This document shows positions 42,272 to 51,824 of a stretch of DNA of 64,000 nt, one piece after another (the first letter of the stretch is position 1; each line of letters opens with the position of its first letter). The stretch spans positions 124,001 through 188,000 of the forward strand of contig NZ_MVJM01000002.1 of NCBI RefSeq assembly GCF_002156385.1, in the 5' to 3' direction. Below the pieces are notes generated by a model. That model was not told where the DNA came from. It saw only the letters and a list, made by a program, of their open reading frames with translations, and did not search any database. Made by a program: the position numbers and the translations under genes. Origin of the DNA: Halalkalibacter urbisdiaboli (lineage in GTDB: Bacteria; Bacillota; Bacilli; Bacillales; Bacillaceae_D).

Positions 42272-43240
42272 TTATACCCACCACATTTTTGCAATGGGCT
42301 CGTTCATCATAAGCGGCTTTAAGTTTTGGACCGCTTTGTTGAAGCCTTCTTCAATCGACATTAGACCGTCCTCATGCTCGATACTTACAGCCCCATCATA
42401 ACCAACGAGACGAAGGGCACTTAAAATGTCGGCCCATGTTTTCAAATCATGACCATACCCTACTGTTCTAAACGTCCAGGCACGATCCTGCATGTTCGCA
42501 TAAGACTGCATATCTGTTAGTCCATGCATGTTTACATTATTTTGGTCAATGTACGTATCTTTTGCATGGAAAAAGTGAATCGCTTGCTGCTTGCCAAGAA
42601 TTTTGATCGCCTCTACCGGATCAATTCCTTGCCACCATAAATGACTCGGGTCTAGGTTGGCTCCAATTGCATCTGAGGTTGCTTCTCTTAACTTTAATAA
42701 TGTTGCTGGCGTATGAACGAGAAAGCCACCGTGGAGCTCTAGTGCTACCTTTACGTTATGGTCTTTAGCATAGGAACCCCACTCTCTCCAATATGGAATT
42801 AGTTTTTCTTCCCACTGATATGTTAAGATCTCGGCATATTCTGTTGGCCAAGGTGCCATTGACCAGCTTGGTACCTTAGCTCCTTCATATGCCCCAGGTG
42901 TCCCCGAAAATGTCGTGACAACTGGCACTTCTAGCTTTTCTGCTAATTGCACCGTTTTTACAAACGTTTCGTGAGAGTGCTTTGCGAATTCCTCATCAGG
43001 TGTTAAGGCGTTGCCATGACAACTTAAGCTACTAATTGTTAAACCACGATCATCAACAGCTTTTTTAAATGCTTTTAATTTTGTAGTATCATTTAAAAGC
43101 TCGTCAGGATTGCAATGCGCATTACCGGGGTAGCCACCAGTACCGAGCTCAACGGTTTCGATCCCCGCCTCTTTCACGTAATCTAGCATTTCTTCAAATG
43201 GTTTTTCCGAAAATAATACAGTAAAAATACCTAGTTTCAT
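42272..43240 (-). CDS. Sugar phosphate isomerase/epimerase (TIM barrel)
   Basis: The 322-residue TIM-barrel protein has a typical metal site (KVALELHGGFLVHTP, GANLDPSHLWWQG, FFHAKDT, and SIEHED near the end). I start it at the ATG at 43240, whose sequence overlaps the stop of the preceding gene (ATGA), which indicates translational coupling; AAAGGAG is nine bases upstream. It probably works in the same pathway as its neighbouring dehydrogenases. Confidence 0.9.
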   Translation of the reverse strand: MKLGIFTVLFSEKPFEEMLDYVKEAGIETVELGTGGYPGNAHCNPDELLNDTTKLKAFKKAVDDRGLTISSLSCHGNALTPDEEFAKHSHETFVKTVQLAEKLEVPVVTTFSGTPGAYEGAKVPSWSMAPWPTEYAEILTYQWEEKLIPYWREWGSYAKDHNVKVALELHGGFLVHTPATLLKLREATSDAIGANLDPSHLWWQGIDPVEAIKILGKQQAIHFFHAKDTYIDQNNVNMHGLTDMQSYANMQDRAWTFRTVGYGHDLKTWADILSALRLVGYDGAVSIEHEDGLMSIEEGFNKAVQNLKPLMMNEPIAKMWWV

Positions 43241-44331
43241 GAACATTCACTCCTTTTAGATGGTAACGACTTTGGAATTGTACATGTACTTGTTAGCTTA
43301 TAATGCTGTTGTGTTTTAGAGGACGTTAACATTCCTTGCATAATTTCAACAACATGGTATGCCATTTCCTTTGATGCACGATGCTCTTCACCATTCAAAA
43401 TAGCAGCAGCCATATCGTTTAAACCAATGCCACGGCTATTTGCGGTATTTCCGTGGGTTAACGTCACCTCCTCCCAGCTTTCATTTCTAGCTTTTTTTAT
43501 TTGGATAGGGCCATCGAAGGTGTTAGGGTCCGGGACTAACATCGATCCTTGCGTCCCGTAAATCTCAATTCTCGGCAACGTAGATCCGCCAAAAATGTCA
43601 AAGCTTGTGATTAATGTTCCGACAGCACCACTCTCAAAATCTAGGATTCCTGCTACGTGTGTCGGAGTGTTTACACGTATTTTGTCTCCATTTCTTACAT
43701 CATTAGTAATTGTTCGTTCTGCCAGCGACATTTGGGCTGAGCTCGTTACACGTTTGACTGGTCCGATTAAATTAATTAGTGCAGTTAAATAATAAGGTCC
43801 CATATCAAAGAGAGGTCCTGCCCCTTCCTGATAAAAAAAGTCAGGATTCGGATGCCAGCCCTCTGGTCCTTGTGACATCATGAATGCCGTTGCTGCAATT
43901 GGCTTCCCAATTTCCCCAGTCTCAATTAACGTTTTACATGTTTGAATCCCACCTCCTAAAAACGTATCAGGTGCAACTCCAACTCGTAGCTTTTTCTCAT
44001 TCGCCATTTCAATGACCTTTTTGGCATCCTCTAATGAAATGGACAATGGCTTTTCAAGATAAACATGTTTACCTGACTGTAGCGCTTTAAGCGAGACCTC
44101 AGCATGTGCACTAGGTATTGTTAAGTTTAAGATGATGTCAATCGATTTATCTGCATACATTTCATCCAGCTTGAGAGCGGAAATTCGATATTCCTTAGCT
44201 TTTTCTATTGCCTTTTCACGGTCTAAATCGCTACAAGCTATAACATTTAAATATTCATAATTAGGGCAATTTTTCAAATAAATATCGCTAATATTGCCAC
44301 AGCCTATAATCCCAACGTTTAGCTTTTTCAT
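43237..44331 (-). CDS. Gfo/Idh/MocA-family oxidoreductase, first gene of the operon
   Basis: The 364-residue protein has NVGIIGCGNISDIYLKN and the catalytic motif LEKPLSIS. It is a close paralog of the protein at 32952-34049. AAGGGAGGT precedes the ATG. Two copies of an 18-bp palindrome (44359, 44399) lie upstream, so it is the first gene of the LacI-controlled operon that ends at 40460. Confidence 0.9.
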   Translation of the reverse strand: MKKLNVGIIGCGNISDIYLKNCPNYEYLNVIACSDLDREKAIEKAKEYRISALKLDEMYADKSIDIILNLTIPSAHAEVSLKALQSGKHVYLEKPLSISLEDAKKVIEMANEKKLRVGVAPDTFLGGGIQTCKTLIETGEIGKPIAATAFMMSQGPEGWHPNPDFFYQEGAGPLFDMGPYYLTALINLIGPVKRVTSSAQMSLAERTITNDVRNGDKIRVNTPTHVAGILDFESGAVGTLITSFDIFGGSTLPRIEIYGTQGSMLVPDPNTFDGPIQIKKARNESWEEVTLTHGNTANSRGIGLNDMAAAILNGEEHRASKEMAYHVVEIMQGMLTSSKTQQHYKLTSTCTIPKSLPSKRSECS

Positions 44332-44358
44332 ATGTACCTCCCTTAAATAGTTTTATAG

Positions 44359-44376
44359 AATGTTAACGTTAACATT
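44359..44376. promoter_or_regulatory. LacI-type operator, copy 1
   Basis: AATGTTAACGTTAACATT is a perfect 18-bp palindrome with a central CG, 28 bases upstream of the operon's first start codon. The same palindrome is found at 44399 and 45440. Confidence 0.85.
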
Positions 44377-44398
44377 AAAGTTAAAAAAATAAAGGCTC

Positions 44399-44416
44399 AA
44401 TGTTAACGTTAACATT
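44399..44416. promoter_or_regulatory. LacI-type operator, copy 2
   Basis: The same 18-bp palindrome recurs 40 bases from copy 1, about four helical turns. It lies between the lacI-type gene's 3' end and the operon promoter. Cooperative binding of two dimers is likely (inference). Confidence 0.85.
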
Positions 44417-44440
44417 TTTCGACAAAAGAAAGCAGTTTAT

Positions 44441-45409
44441 TTAAGGTTGCTTTCTTATTTGTATAATTGAGTTCCTTACAATAAGCTCAGGGTCAAAAAG
44501 CCTATTTTCCCTTTGCTTTTGAGGATTTTCAATGATTTCAATAATTAACTTCGCCAATTCCTTCCCGATTTCATATACTGGGAGTCGAACAGTCGTTAAT
44601 GAAGGTTCGGTCAATTGGTCAAGCCATACTCCGTCGTATCCACCAATTGAAATATCCTCTGGCACTTGTTTACGGAGGGAGCGAGCAGCTTGAATGGCGC
44701 CAAGGGCTAATATATCATTCATACAAAAAAGCGCCGTAATATCTGTACTCGAAAGAAGCTCCGTTGATTTTTCAAATCCATCCCTTTCTGTCGGCGTTGC
44801 ATACCGGATATATTCTTGGTTAAATGGAATTCCGTTGCTTTCTAACGCTTGACGATAGCCTTCAAATCGTTCATCTGCAAATGGAGCGTTCACATCAACA
44901 GCAATCATCCCAATTTTAGTGTGGCCTTGCGAGATGATAAATTCAACGATTTTCCTTGCACCCTTCACATCGTCAACATTAATCCAATGGAATTCCGGTG
45001 AACGTCCGAAGAGGACACAGGGGACATCAATTTTTTCTTTTAATCTTTTATCCTCGCCATTCTCAAGTCCCATCGCAATCACACCATCACATTTGTATGG
45101 AAAATCCCAGTCCTTACGGAAAAGGAAGGAATAATAATGATTGCTAAGCTCTTCACTAATCCCGGCAACAAGCTTCATCATAAAGGGATCGGAGGAGTTT
45201 ACAAGCCTTGGGTACCAAAGATGAACAGTTCTCGTGCGATTTGTGACTAACGCTCTTGCTGCATAATTCGGTTGAAAGTCCAGCTGCTCCATTACTTCTT
45301 GAACCTTTTTTCTTGTGGACTCCTTTACCTTCTCAGGATTATTTATTACTCTTGATACAGTAATAACCGAAACACCCGCAAGCTTTGAAACATCCTTCAT
45401 CGTTGCCAT
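44441..45409 (-). CDS. LacI-family transcriptional regulator of the second sugar cluster
   Basis: The 322-residue regulator has a helix-turn-helix (DVSKLAGVSVITVSRVINN), the hinge region (FQPNYAARALVTNRT) and a sugar-binding domain (GHTKIGMIAVDVNAP, PEDISIGGYDGVWLDQLTEPSLTTV). AAGGAAAG precedes the ATG. One operator copy (45440) lies 31 bases upstream of its own start, so it should repress itself, and two copies lie upstream of the operon. This points to one sugar-responsive switch for the cluster. Confidence 0.92.
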   Translation of the reverse strand: MATMKDVSKLAGVSVITVSRVINNPEKVKESTRKKVQEVMEQLDFQPNYAARALVTNRTRTVHLWYPRLVNSSDPFMMKLVAGISEELSNHYYSFLFRKDWDFPYKCDGVIAMGLENGEDKRLKEKIDVPCVLFGRSPEFHWINVDDVKGARKIVEFIISQGHTKIGMIAVDVNAPFADERFEGYRQALESNGIPFNQEYIRYATPTERDGFEKSTELLSSTDITALFCMNDILALGAIQAARSLRKQVPEDISIGGYDGVWLDQLTEPSLTTVRLPVYEIGKELAKLIIEIIENPQKQRENRLFDPELIVRNSIIQIRKQP

Positions 45410-45439
45410 GATTTATTCACTTTCCTTTTGAAAAAACAA

Positions 45440-45457
45440 AATGTTAACGTTAACATT
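45440..45457. promoter_or_regulatory. LacI-type operator, copy 3
   Basis: This third identical palindrome lies upstream of the lacI-type gene and about 115 bases from the end of the Gfo/Idh gene at 45573. It supports autoregulation. Confidence 0.85.
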
Positions 45458-45523
45458 TTATAATCAACTTTAAACTGTTGTCAATCCCTTTTTAAAAATT
45501 ATATAACAAATTCCAAGTCCACT

Positions 45524-45548
45524 AAAAAAGGGTGCTTTTCCCTTTTTC
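45524..45548 (-). terminator. Terminator hairpin, shared module with 55188-55227
   Basis: AAAAAAGGG pairs with CCCTTTTT around TGCTTTT. The same core, with an extra GCACTG stem, occurs at 55191-55225, and the flank TTGGTTTTACCTTTTT recurs as TGGCTTTTACCTTTTT at 55449. On the minus strand it ends the Gfo/Idh gene at 45573. Confidence 0.7.
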
Positions 45549-45572
45549 AATGGACTCTTGGTTTTACCTTTT

Positions 45573-46595
45573 TCAGCAGATTCCAATTTCTACCTTTTTA
45601 TTTGTCTTTGCACTCTCCACTGCAGCAAAAACCATGGCCATGCTTTTAATATTGTCAGAGCAATCCGTTTCTGCTAAGCGATTCTCTTCTAATGCTAAGA
45701 ACATTTCGTCAAGACATCCTAGATGTCCGACCTTTCCCTTCCATGTTATCGGGAGTCCTATCTGCTGATGCTGATTCATAAATTCAGTTGGGATGGCTTC
45801 ATCAATAACCTCTGCTTTTAGTTGATTAGTTCCATCCCATAAGGCTGTACCTTTACTACCAACCACCCTCCATGAGGAATCCCATGAAGTGTTAAGTCCT
45901 TCGGCACACCATGAACCATTATAATGAAAAACCGACCCGTTACTCATTTCAAAGATACATACAGCCGAAGCATTCCCTTTGTACCATGAGCCATGTGGAT
46001 TAAACTCATGGCAATAAACTGATACTGGATCTGCCCCACTGAGAAAGCGTGCTTGATCAAAAGTATGGATAGCCATATCAATAATAAGTGGGTGTTCCAT
46101 CTCATCACGAAATCCACCAAAATGAGGACCAAGGAAAAAATCAGCGTGAACTGCACCAACTTTTCCTATTGTATCCGCTGCTAAACATTCCCGAAAGGCT
46201 CTTATTTCTTTAGTATATCGGCGGTTTTGCATAACCGAATACGTTTTTCCTGTTTGCTTCGTGACTTGAAGAATACGCTTTGCATCAATCATTGACTCTG
46301 CCATCGGCTTTTCACCAAAAACATGACACCCTGCTTGTAATGAAGTGATAACAACCTCTTTATGACTAGCTGGAATCGTCACATCAAAGACTAGATTTGC
46401 CTCTGTCTCGGCCAGAGCGGTTGTTAAATCACTAAAAGTAGGAATATCTAACCCCTTTTTTTGAATCATTGCTTTTGCATTGTCCTCAAAAATATCAACT
46501 GCCCCAACAATTTCTGTGTTGCTTCTCTCAATAGCATAATCAAACCAAACATTCGACATGCCACCACAACCAGCAATCAGGATTTTATGTACCAT
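45573..46595 (-). CDS. Gfo/Idh/MocA-family oxidoreductase
   Basis: The 340-residue protein has HKILIAGCGGMSNVWFDYA and the catalytic motif GEKPMAES. It is the third Gfo/Idh protein of this cluster and lies upstream of lacI on the same strand, with a terminator and an operator between them. GTGAGGTG precedes the ATG. The substrate is not known; it may act on the same or a related sugar. Confidence 0.88.
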   Translation of the reverse strand: MVHKILIAGCGGMSNVWFDYAIERSNTEIVGAVDIFEDNAKAMIQKKGLDIPTFSDLTTALAETEANLVFDVTIPASHKEVVITSLQAGCHVFGEKPMAESMIDAKRILQVTKQTGKTYSVMQNRRYTKEIRAFRECLAADTIGKVGAVHADFFLGPHFGGFRDEMEHPLIIDMAIHTFDQARFLSGADPVSVYCHEFNPHGSWYKGNASAVCIFEMSNGSVFHYNGSWCAEGLNTSWDSSWRVVGSKGTALWDGTNQLKAEVIDEAIPTEFMNQHQQIGLPITWKGKVGHLGCLDEMFLALEENRLAETDCSDNIKSMAMVFAAVESAKTNKKVEIGIC

Positions 46596-46632
46596 TATTT
46601 AACACCTCACTCCGTCTACTTTACAATTCATA

Positions 46633-47148
46633 CTACATGTCCCAAGGTCTATTTACCGTTAAAAATGCAGCTAATTCCTTACTATTTTGTTTTCTATCAA
46701 GTCGTACCCGAGCACGTTCTGGAGCGGTTTCGTGAAGCTTTTTTTCCTCTTCTGTTTCAGGGATAACCTTCGGAACAGGAATTGGTTTCTTATCATCATC
46801 TAAGGCAACAAACGTTAAAAATGCGGTCGCAGCAATTTTTCGCTCACCTGTCTTTAAATCCTCGGAGATTATTTTCACAAATACCTCCATAGATGAGCGA
46901 CCTGTCCATGTTACATAGGATTCAAAGCAAACCGAATCTGTTGGTCGAATCGGATGTAGAAAATCAACGGAATCGGTTGATGCGGTCACAGATTCACTAC
47001 GACAATGTCGGGCTGCGGAGATAGAAGCAATTTGGTCGGCATCGCTCATTAATTTTCCACCAAATAATGTATTATGGTTATTCACATCGTTTGGAAAAAC
47101 ACGACTTGTTCGAATGACTCGTGATTCTTTGCAAAATTTCTCTTCCAA
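46633..47148 (-). CDS. Acyl-CoA thioesterase (hotdog fold, YkhA-like)
   Basis: The 171-residue protein has the hotdog signature VFPNDVNNHNTLFGGKLMSDADQIASISAARHC and the later RPTDSVCFESYVTWTGRSSMEVFV. Such enzymes hydrolyse acyl-CoA thioesters in the cytoplasm. The start is TTG at 47148, seven bases after AAGGGGAGA. It is 37 bases downstream of nothing on its strand that would share an operon, so it appears to be a single gene. Confidence 0.9.
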   Translation of the reverse strand: MEEKFCKESRVIRTSRVFPNDVNNHNTLFGGKLMSDADQIASISAARHCRSESVTASTDSVDFLHPIRPTDSVCFESYVTWTGRSSMEVFVKIISEDLKTGERKIAATAFLTFVALDDDKKPIPVPKVIPETEEEKKLHETAPERARVRLDRKQNSKELAAFLTVNRPWDM

Positions 47149-47381
47149 GAAAATCTCCCCTTCTTATTCAAAATTCCTAACCCTTACTTAGTGATATAGA
47201 TATTAAAGTTTATCAAACATAATAGATCTTCTTCATAAATCTAATTTCTCCTACAAAAGTGACTGTAATGGTTATACAATTTTTCAACTTCTTATTTAAT
47301 TATAACCGTGTTTACTTTCTTTCTGATGCTGTTAACGATACAATGATAGAATGGAGTTTTTACATGAAGAGGTGACCGTAC

Positions 47382-48647
47382 GTGAAAGAAACGATGAACA
47401 AAGATGAAGAGTATCTATATGCTGAGCTTGAAGAGGACGTCATTGATACGTATAAAAAAATTATTGCTTCGCGTTATTTTACGGCTAGTCATCTTGAAGA
47501 AGTAGCAGCTGAAGCAAAACAGCGTATCCATTTACATCGTTCAGTGGAAGCCCATACATTTTATCTGCTCTATATGAAAGGTGTCTATTCCCTTTCAATA
47601 AGCTGTTCGACATATGAAGAGTTTGATCGACGATTTCAACATTTCTTCACCTCTATGTCTGCTGCAATTGTGGAATCAGTAGAAGACATTAAACATGACA
47701 GTGAGTTGTACCAAGCGTTTCTAGAGCAGGTTTTGTTTCATTTTGTCTATGATATGGAAGGTCAACACGCTCCTTGGTCAAGACTACTTCAACGAATGCT
47801 TGCGACGATGCCAGTGGAGCATCTTGAACCACTTTACAGATTTTTAAATAACGCAATTACTACAAGGTATCCAGCAAGAGACGTCTCTCTATTATTTAGC
47901 TATGTGACCCTTATTGTTGGTAAAGAAAAAGAAGCACTAAGCTTATTAACAGAAAGTATTTTACCCGTAACCGAGCATGAGGTTACCATTCATTTTCAAT
48001 GCTTAAAAAAGCGCGAACGTTGGGAGACAATGAAGCAGTGGTTTACTGAGCTTTTCTCTCATAAGCCAAATGGTCCATATGGTTCGCTTCAACCTTTAGC
48101 TGATGAAATGCAAGCCCACATACATCGGGACCCGGTGGAGCTCAAGCAAATATGGAATCGCTGGTTACTAGCACCGAGTTATAATCGGTTTCGTTCATTA
48201 ACGCGCCACCTTGAACAACAAGAAGTCGAAAACATTGTAGATGAACTTTTACCGAAAATGCGTGAACGATTTCATCAAATTGAAACCGTTTCTACTTATA
48301 TGAAATTACTTCACAGCTTCAGACGCTTTGACGAGGCGAGTCGGTATTTTTTACAGCATGAGCGCGATCCATTTCGTCTAAGACCAGAGAAAACGGATAT
48401 GTTAGATTTACTTTTTAAGGAACGACCAGACTTAATTAAACCCATTTACCATCAATTTGTCGTTCGATTAGTTGAAAAGAAATCACGTGCTCATTATGAG
48501 CATGCCGTTCATTTTATCAAATTTCTAAAAAGGATTTATGAGAATAATAATGAACGTGATTTATTTCTTGCTTATGTTAAAAGGATGAAAAAAACTTATC
48601 GAACTTATCGTGCGTTTGTTGAGGAGTTGAAGACCATTGAACGCTAA
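47382..48647 (+). CDS. Helicase partner protein, YwqB-like without SWIM finger
   Basis: The 421-residue protein is helical, with TPR-like repeats at the C-terminus (ERPDLIKPIYHQFVVRLVEKKSRAHYEHAVHFIKFLKRIYENN). It resembles the C-terminal part of the SWIM-zinc-finger protein encoded next to the SNF2 helicase in Bacillus (YwqB), but no CxCx(n)CxH motif is present. The start is GTG, seven bases after AGAGGTGA. It overlaps the helicase gene by 11 bases, so the two are probably made together. Confidence 0.7.
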   Translation: MKETMNKDEEYLYAELEEDVIDTYKKIIASRYFTASHLEEVAAEAKQRIHLHRSVEAHTFYLLYMKGVYSLSISCSTYEEFDRRFQHFFTSMSAAIVESVEDIKHDSELYQAFLEQVLFHFVYDMEGQHAPWSRLLQRMLATMPVEHLEPLYRFLNNAITTRYPARDVSLLFSYVTLIVGKEKEALSLLTESILPVTEHEVTIHFQCLKKRERWETMKQWFTELFSHKPNGPYGSLQPLADEMQAHIHRDPVELKQIWNRWLLAPSYNRFRSLTRHLEQQEVENIVDELLPKMRERFHQIETVSTYMKLLHSFRRFDEASRYFLQHERDPFRLRPEKTDMLDLLFKERPDLIKPIYHQFVVRLVEKKSRAHYEHAVHFIKFLKRIYENNNERDLFLAYVKRMKKTYRTYRAFVEELKTIER

Positions 48648-51630
48648 CATCATTGTTCATGGAGGGTGGCTTGACGATCGTTTTTTTATTTGGGGAGAAA
48701 AAGTGCCACGCTCAAGATTTGACCAAATTGTCAACTTTCAATATCCCTTTCTTTACTCACCCTTTGAATTAAAATTGGCTTTATTTCGCCATGATCCAGA
48801 AACATTTTATGGAACATTCGTTGATATTGAAAAAGCCGTCCTAGATGTGCCACTTTTAAAACGTATGTTTGAATCAACTGCAGGGGAAGTCACAGTTTAT
48901 CAAGCGGAAGAACAGATGACCCATTACTCCTTTCCATTAGAAGGAATCGTTCTCTCTATCGATCAGCTCATAAGGCATTGGAACACCTTTTTAACATGGG
49001 AGAAAGAAGAGGACTTTCATCTTGCTGAGGATATGACGTATTGGCTCTCAGTTTTTAAATCAGTACAGTACGAAATTAGTGCAGGACACTTTTTACCTGA
49101 ACCTACTGGGCAATGGAATGTTTCTTCCTTTCCGTTTAAAAAATGGCTTAAAGCATTACCAGAGTCTAGTATGTCACTTCGTCCAAACACATCTTACATT
49201 CAACGTGAGCAAGTAAACATTTCACTTGAAGAACGCTTTAAAAAAGCTGTTATTCAAACAAGTGATGCTGCCATTCGTCATTTGCTAACTCATGACGAAG
49301 TTACGAATCAATTTCGACTATGGGAACAATCAGTCGATTCGTCATTACGACCCGTTGTTCGCAGGCTTATTAAACCTGAAATGATTGAAACGTCCATTTC
49401 AGCCCAAGCCTTTCAACAACAGCTTGGTACTGTTACTGTTCAGCCGTTTAAATCAGGTCTTGCTTTACATGAACCGAACTCACCTGAAGACCCGTGGAAG
49501 TTAACTCTTTGTGTGATTGACCGCAAGCGCCCTTCGCATATAGTTGAGATGGTTGATCTTGAACGTGGTGAGCATCCTTGGCGAAGTAATCCTATTGCTC
49601 AATTAAAGCAGGATGTTCAACAGGCTAAACAACTAATTCACATCCTGTCTTCATTAAGCTTAGCAACACCTGAACTCAGTTTAAGTCCTGATGAAGCCTA
49701 TGAACTATTTACAACACATGACCAAACGTTAAAGGATATAGGCTTTCATTTAATTATTCCTAAATGGGTTCACGAAAAAAGACGCGTCCGGATTGAATTG
49801 AATATGGAAGAACAACAGCCTCCTGCTGGCTATAGTGAGCCATTGCTTGACTGGCAAAGCTTAGCATCATTTACTTATAATATTGCAATTGGGGATGCTA
49901 CGTTATCAGTAGAGGAATTTGAGAGCTATGTTGAAGGGCATCGGCCCTTTATTTATAGTAATGGACAATGGATAGCATGGGACCCTACTTTAGCGAGTCA
50001 GCTTCGTTCCTACCTTGATCAGTTGGACCAAAAAACATCATATCTTGAAGCATGGAAATTAGACCAGGAAGAAGGTCCAGAGCATATTGATATCGGGTGG
50101 GATGTTAACTGGGGAAGAGAGCTAGCCCAATCCCTAGAAGCTATATATAGTCAATCACCTCCACTCATTAACTTGCCTAAAAGGTTTCATGGTGAGCTAA
50201 GACCGTACCAGCATGAGGGCGTTTCATGGCTTGCTCATTTAAGAAGAACGGGTTTTGGTGGTTGTTTAGCAGATGATATGGGATTAGGAAAATCCATTCA
50301 AACGATTGTCTACATCCTTTATGTCCTAGAGGCTCAAAAACGGGATGGAGAACCTTCTAAGCCCTTTTTGCTTATTTGTCCAACATCCTTGCTTTATAAC
50401 TGGCTTCAAGAATGTGAAACCTTTGCTCCTGACTTAAAGGTTTTCGTACATCATGGTCAAACACGAGTACAAGATATCGATGAGTTCACTCTCTCTGAAT
50501 GGGATCTTGTTTTAACTTCCTATCAGCTTGCTGTCCGAGATGAGGAGTTATTTTCTAACCTAACGTGGAATGGGTTAATTTTAGATGAGGCTCAACATAT
50601 TAAAAACGTCGAAACAAAACAAAGAAGAGCCATCAAAGCGATTCATGCCAAACATAGAGTGGCATTAACAGGAACACCGATAGAAAATAAATTAAAAGAG
50701 CTATGGTCGCTTATGGATGTATTAAACCCTACTTATCTTGGCTCCTTTCGACATTTTCAGGAGCAATTTATCCGCCCTATTGAAAGAGACCAGGATAATA
50801 AACGGCTTGAACAGCTACAGCAACTCATTCATCCATTCATTTTGCGAAGAAAAAAATCAGATGAATCCTTGCAGCTTGGCCTACCAGAAAAACGAGAACA
50901 TGTTCACAAGGTTCATTTATCTGTTGAACAGGCAGCTTTATATCAGGCTGTTGTTGATGATGTTCTTTCTCAGCTTGAACAGGTTTCACAATTTGAACGA
51001 CGCGCGTTAATCTTGAGAAGTCTGACGAAATTAAAGCAAATATGCAATCACCCTGCGCATTTCCTTAAGGATCGTGACATTGAAGGCCACCAATCAGAAA
51101 AGTGGGATGCTTTACTAGAATTAACGGACGATATTCATGCTCATAATGAAAAAGTCCTTATTTTTACTCAATATAAGGAAATGGGTTCACTTATTACAAC
51201 AGAACTTGAAAAACGCTTTAACCAACCAGTTCCGTTTCTCCATGGGAGCTTAACGCGCTCGAAACGCCAGGAAGCCATTCTCACCTTCCAAGAAAACAAA
51301 CAAATTCCTGTGTTTGTTTTATCATTAAAGGCTGGTGGGGTTGGGCTAAATTTAACAGCTGCCAATCATGTCATTCACTATGATCGTTGGTGGAATCCTG
51401 CGGTTGAAAATCAGGCAACAGACCGCGCCTTCCGAATTGGTCAAACACAGGATGTGACCGTGCATAAGCTTATGACAAGAGGAACCTTGGAAGAACGGAT
51501 TGATCGAATGCTTACTCAAAAACAAGCACTTGCTGATCAGATTTTAGCGGCAGGAGAACAACGGGTTACTGAATTATCAAATGATGAAATTTATGAGCTT
51601 ATTCGCTTAACGACGACAGTGAAAGGATGA
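48637..51630 (+). CDS. SNF2-family DEAD/DEAH-box helicase (YwqA-like)
   Basis: The 997-residue protein has an N-terminal DUF3670-type region (about 1-480), then the SNF2 ATPase: motif I DDMGLGKSIQT, motif II LDEAQHIKN, motif III ALTGTPIENK, and, in the helicase C domain, LSLKAGGVGLNLTAANHVIHYDRWWNPAVENQATDRAFRIGQ. It should be an ATP-driven DNA translocase, possibly in DNA repair. The start is TTG, preceded by GAGGAG inside the previous gene. All helicase motifs are intact. Confidence 0.93.
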   Translation: MNANIIVHGGWLDDRFFIWGEKVPRSRFDQIVNFQYPFLYSPFELKLALFRHDPETFYGTFVDIEKAVLDVPLLKRMFESTAGEVTVYQAEEQMTHYSFPLEGIVLSIDQLIRHWNTFLTWEKEEDFHLAEDMTYWLSVFKSVQYEISAGHFLPEPTGQWNVSSFPFKKWLKALPESSMSLRPNTSYIQREQVNISLEERFKKAVIQTSDAAIRHLLTHDEVTNQFRLWEQSVDSSLRPVVRRLIKPEMIETSISAQAFQQQLGTVTVQPFKSGLALHEPNSPEDPWKLTLCVIDRKRPSHIVEMVDLERGEHPWRSNPIAQLKQDVQQAKQLIHILSSLSLATPELSLSPDEAYELFTTHDQTLKDIGFHLIIPKWVHEKRRVRIELNMEEQQPPAGYSEPLLDWQSLASFTYNIAIGDATLSVEEFESYVEGHRPFIYSNGQWIAWDPTLASQLRSYLDQLDQKTSYLEAWKLDQEEGPEHIDIGWDVNWGRELAQSLEAIYSQSPPLINLPKRFHGELRPYQHEGVSWLAHLRRTGFGGCLADDMGLGKSIQTIVYILYVLEAQKRDGEPSKPFLLICPTSLLYNWLQECETFAPDLKVFVHHGQTRVQDIDEFTLSEWDLVLTSYQLAVRDEELFSNLTWNGLILDEAQHIKNVETKQRRAIKAIHAKHRVALTGTPIENKLKELWSLMDVLNPTYLGSFRHFQEQFIRPIERDQDNKRLEQLQQLIHPFILRRKKSDESLQLGLPEKREHVHKVHLSVEQAALYQAVVDDVLSQLEQVSQFERRALILRSLTKLKQICNHPAHFLKDRDIEGHQSEKWDALLELTDDIHAHNEKVLIFTQYKEMGSLITTELEKRFNQPVPFLHGSLTRSKRQEAILTFQENKQIPVFVLSLKAGGVGLNLTAANHVIHYDRWWNPAVENQATDRAFRIGQTQDVTVHKLMTRGTLEERIDRMLTQKQALADQILAAGEQRVTELSNDEIYELIRLTTTVKG

Positions 51631-51636
51631 TTTTAA

Positions 51637-51816
51637 GTGAATAAACGATTATCTGAGCCATTTCAAACCTACTGGAATGGCAAAGCGAAAAGACCTGAAA
51701 TAACAAAGAGCTCGACTACCGATAAGAATCATACTGATTCACAAGATGAACAGTGGTTAGAACTCCGTCAAGCGATTCAACACGCTGCCCAACAGCAATG
51801 GTCATTAAACAAATAA
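51637..51816 (+). CDS. Small hydrophilic protein (59 aa) downstream of the helicase
   Basis: The 59-residue protein has a GTG start at 51637, after AAAGGATGA that lies in the helicase stop region; only six bases separate them. It is rich in Gln and polar residues (SEPFQTYWNGKAKR, QWLELRQAIQHAAQQQWSLNK). It is followed at once by a hairpin repeat that can terminate the operon. The close spacing suggests that it belongs to the helicase operon. I do not know its function. Confidence 0.6.
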   Translation: MNKRLSEPFQTYWNGKAKRPEITKSSTTDKNHTDSQDEQWLELRQAIQHAAQQQWSLNK

Positions 51817-51824
51817 TGACCAAC

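Noticed and set aside
50738-51010. Plus-strand frame of 90 codons inside the helicase gene
   Set aside because: It lies wholly in the intact SNF2 coding sequence in another frame.
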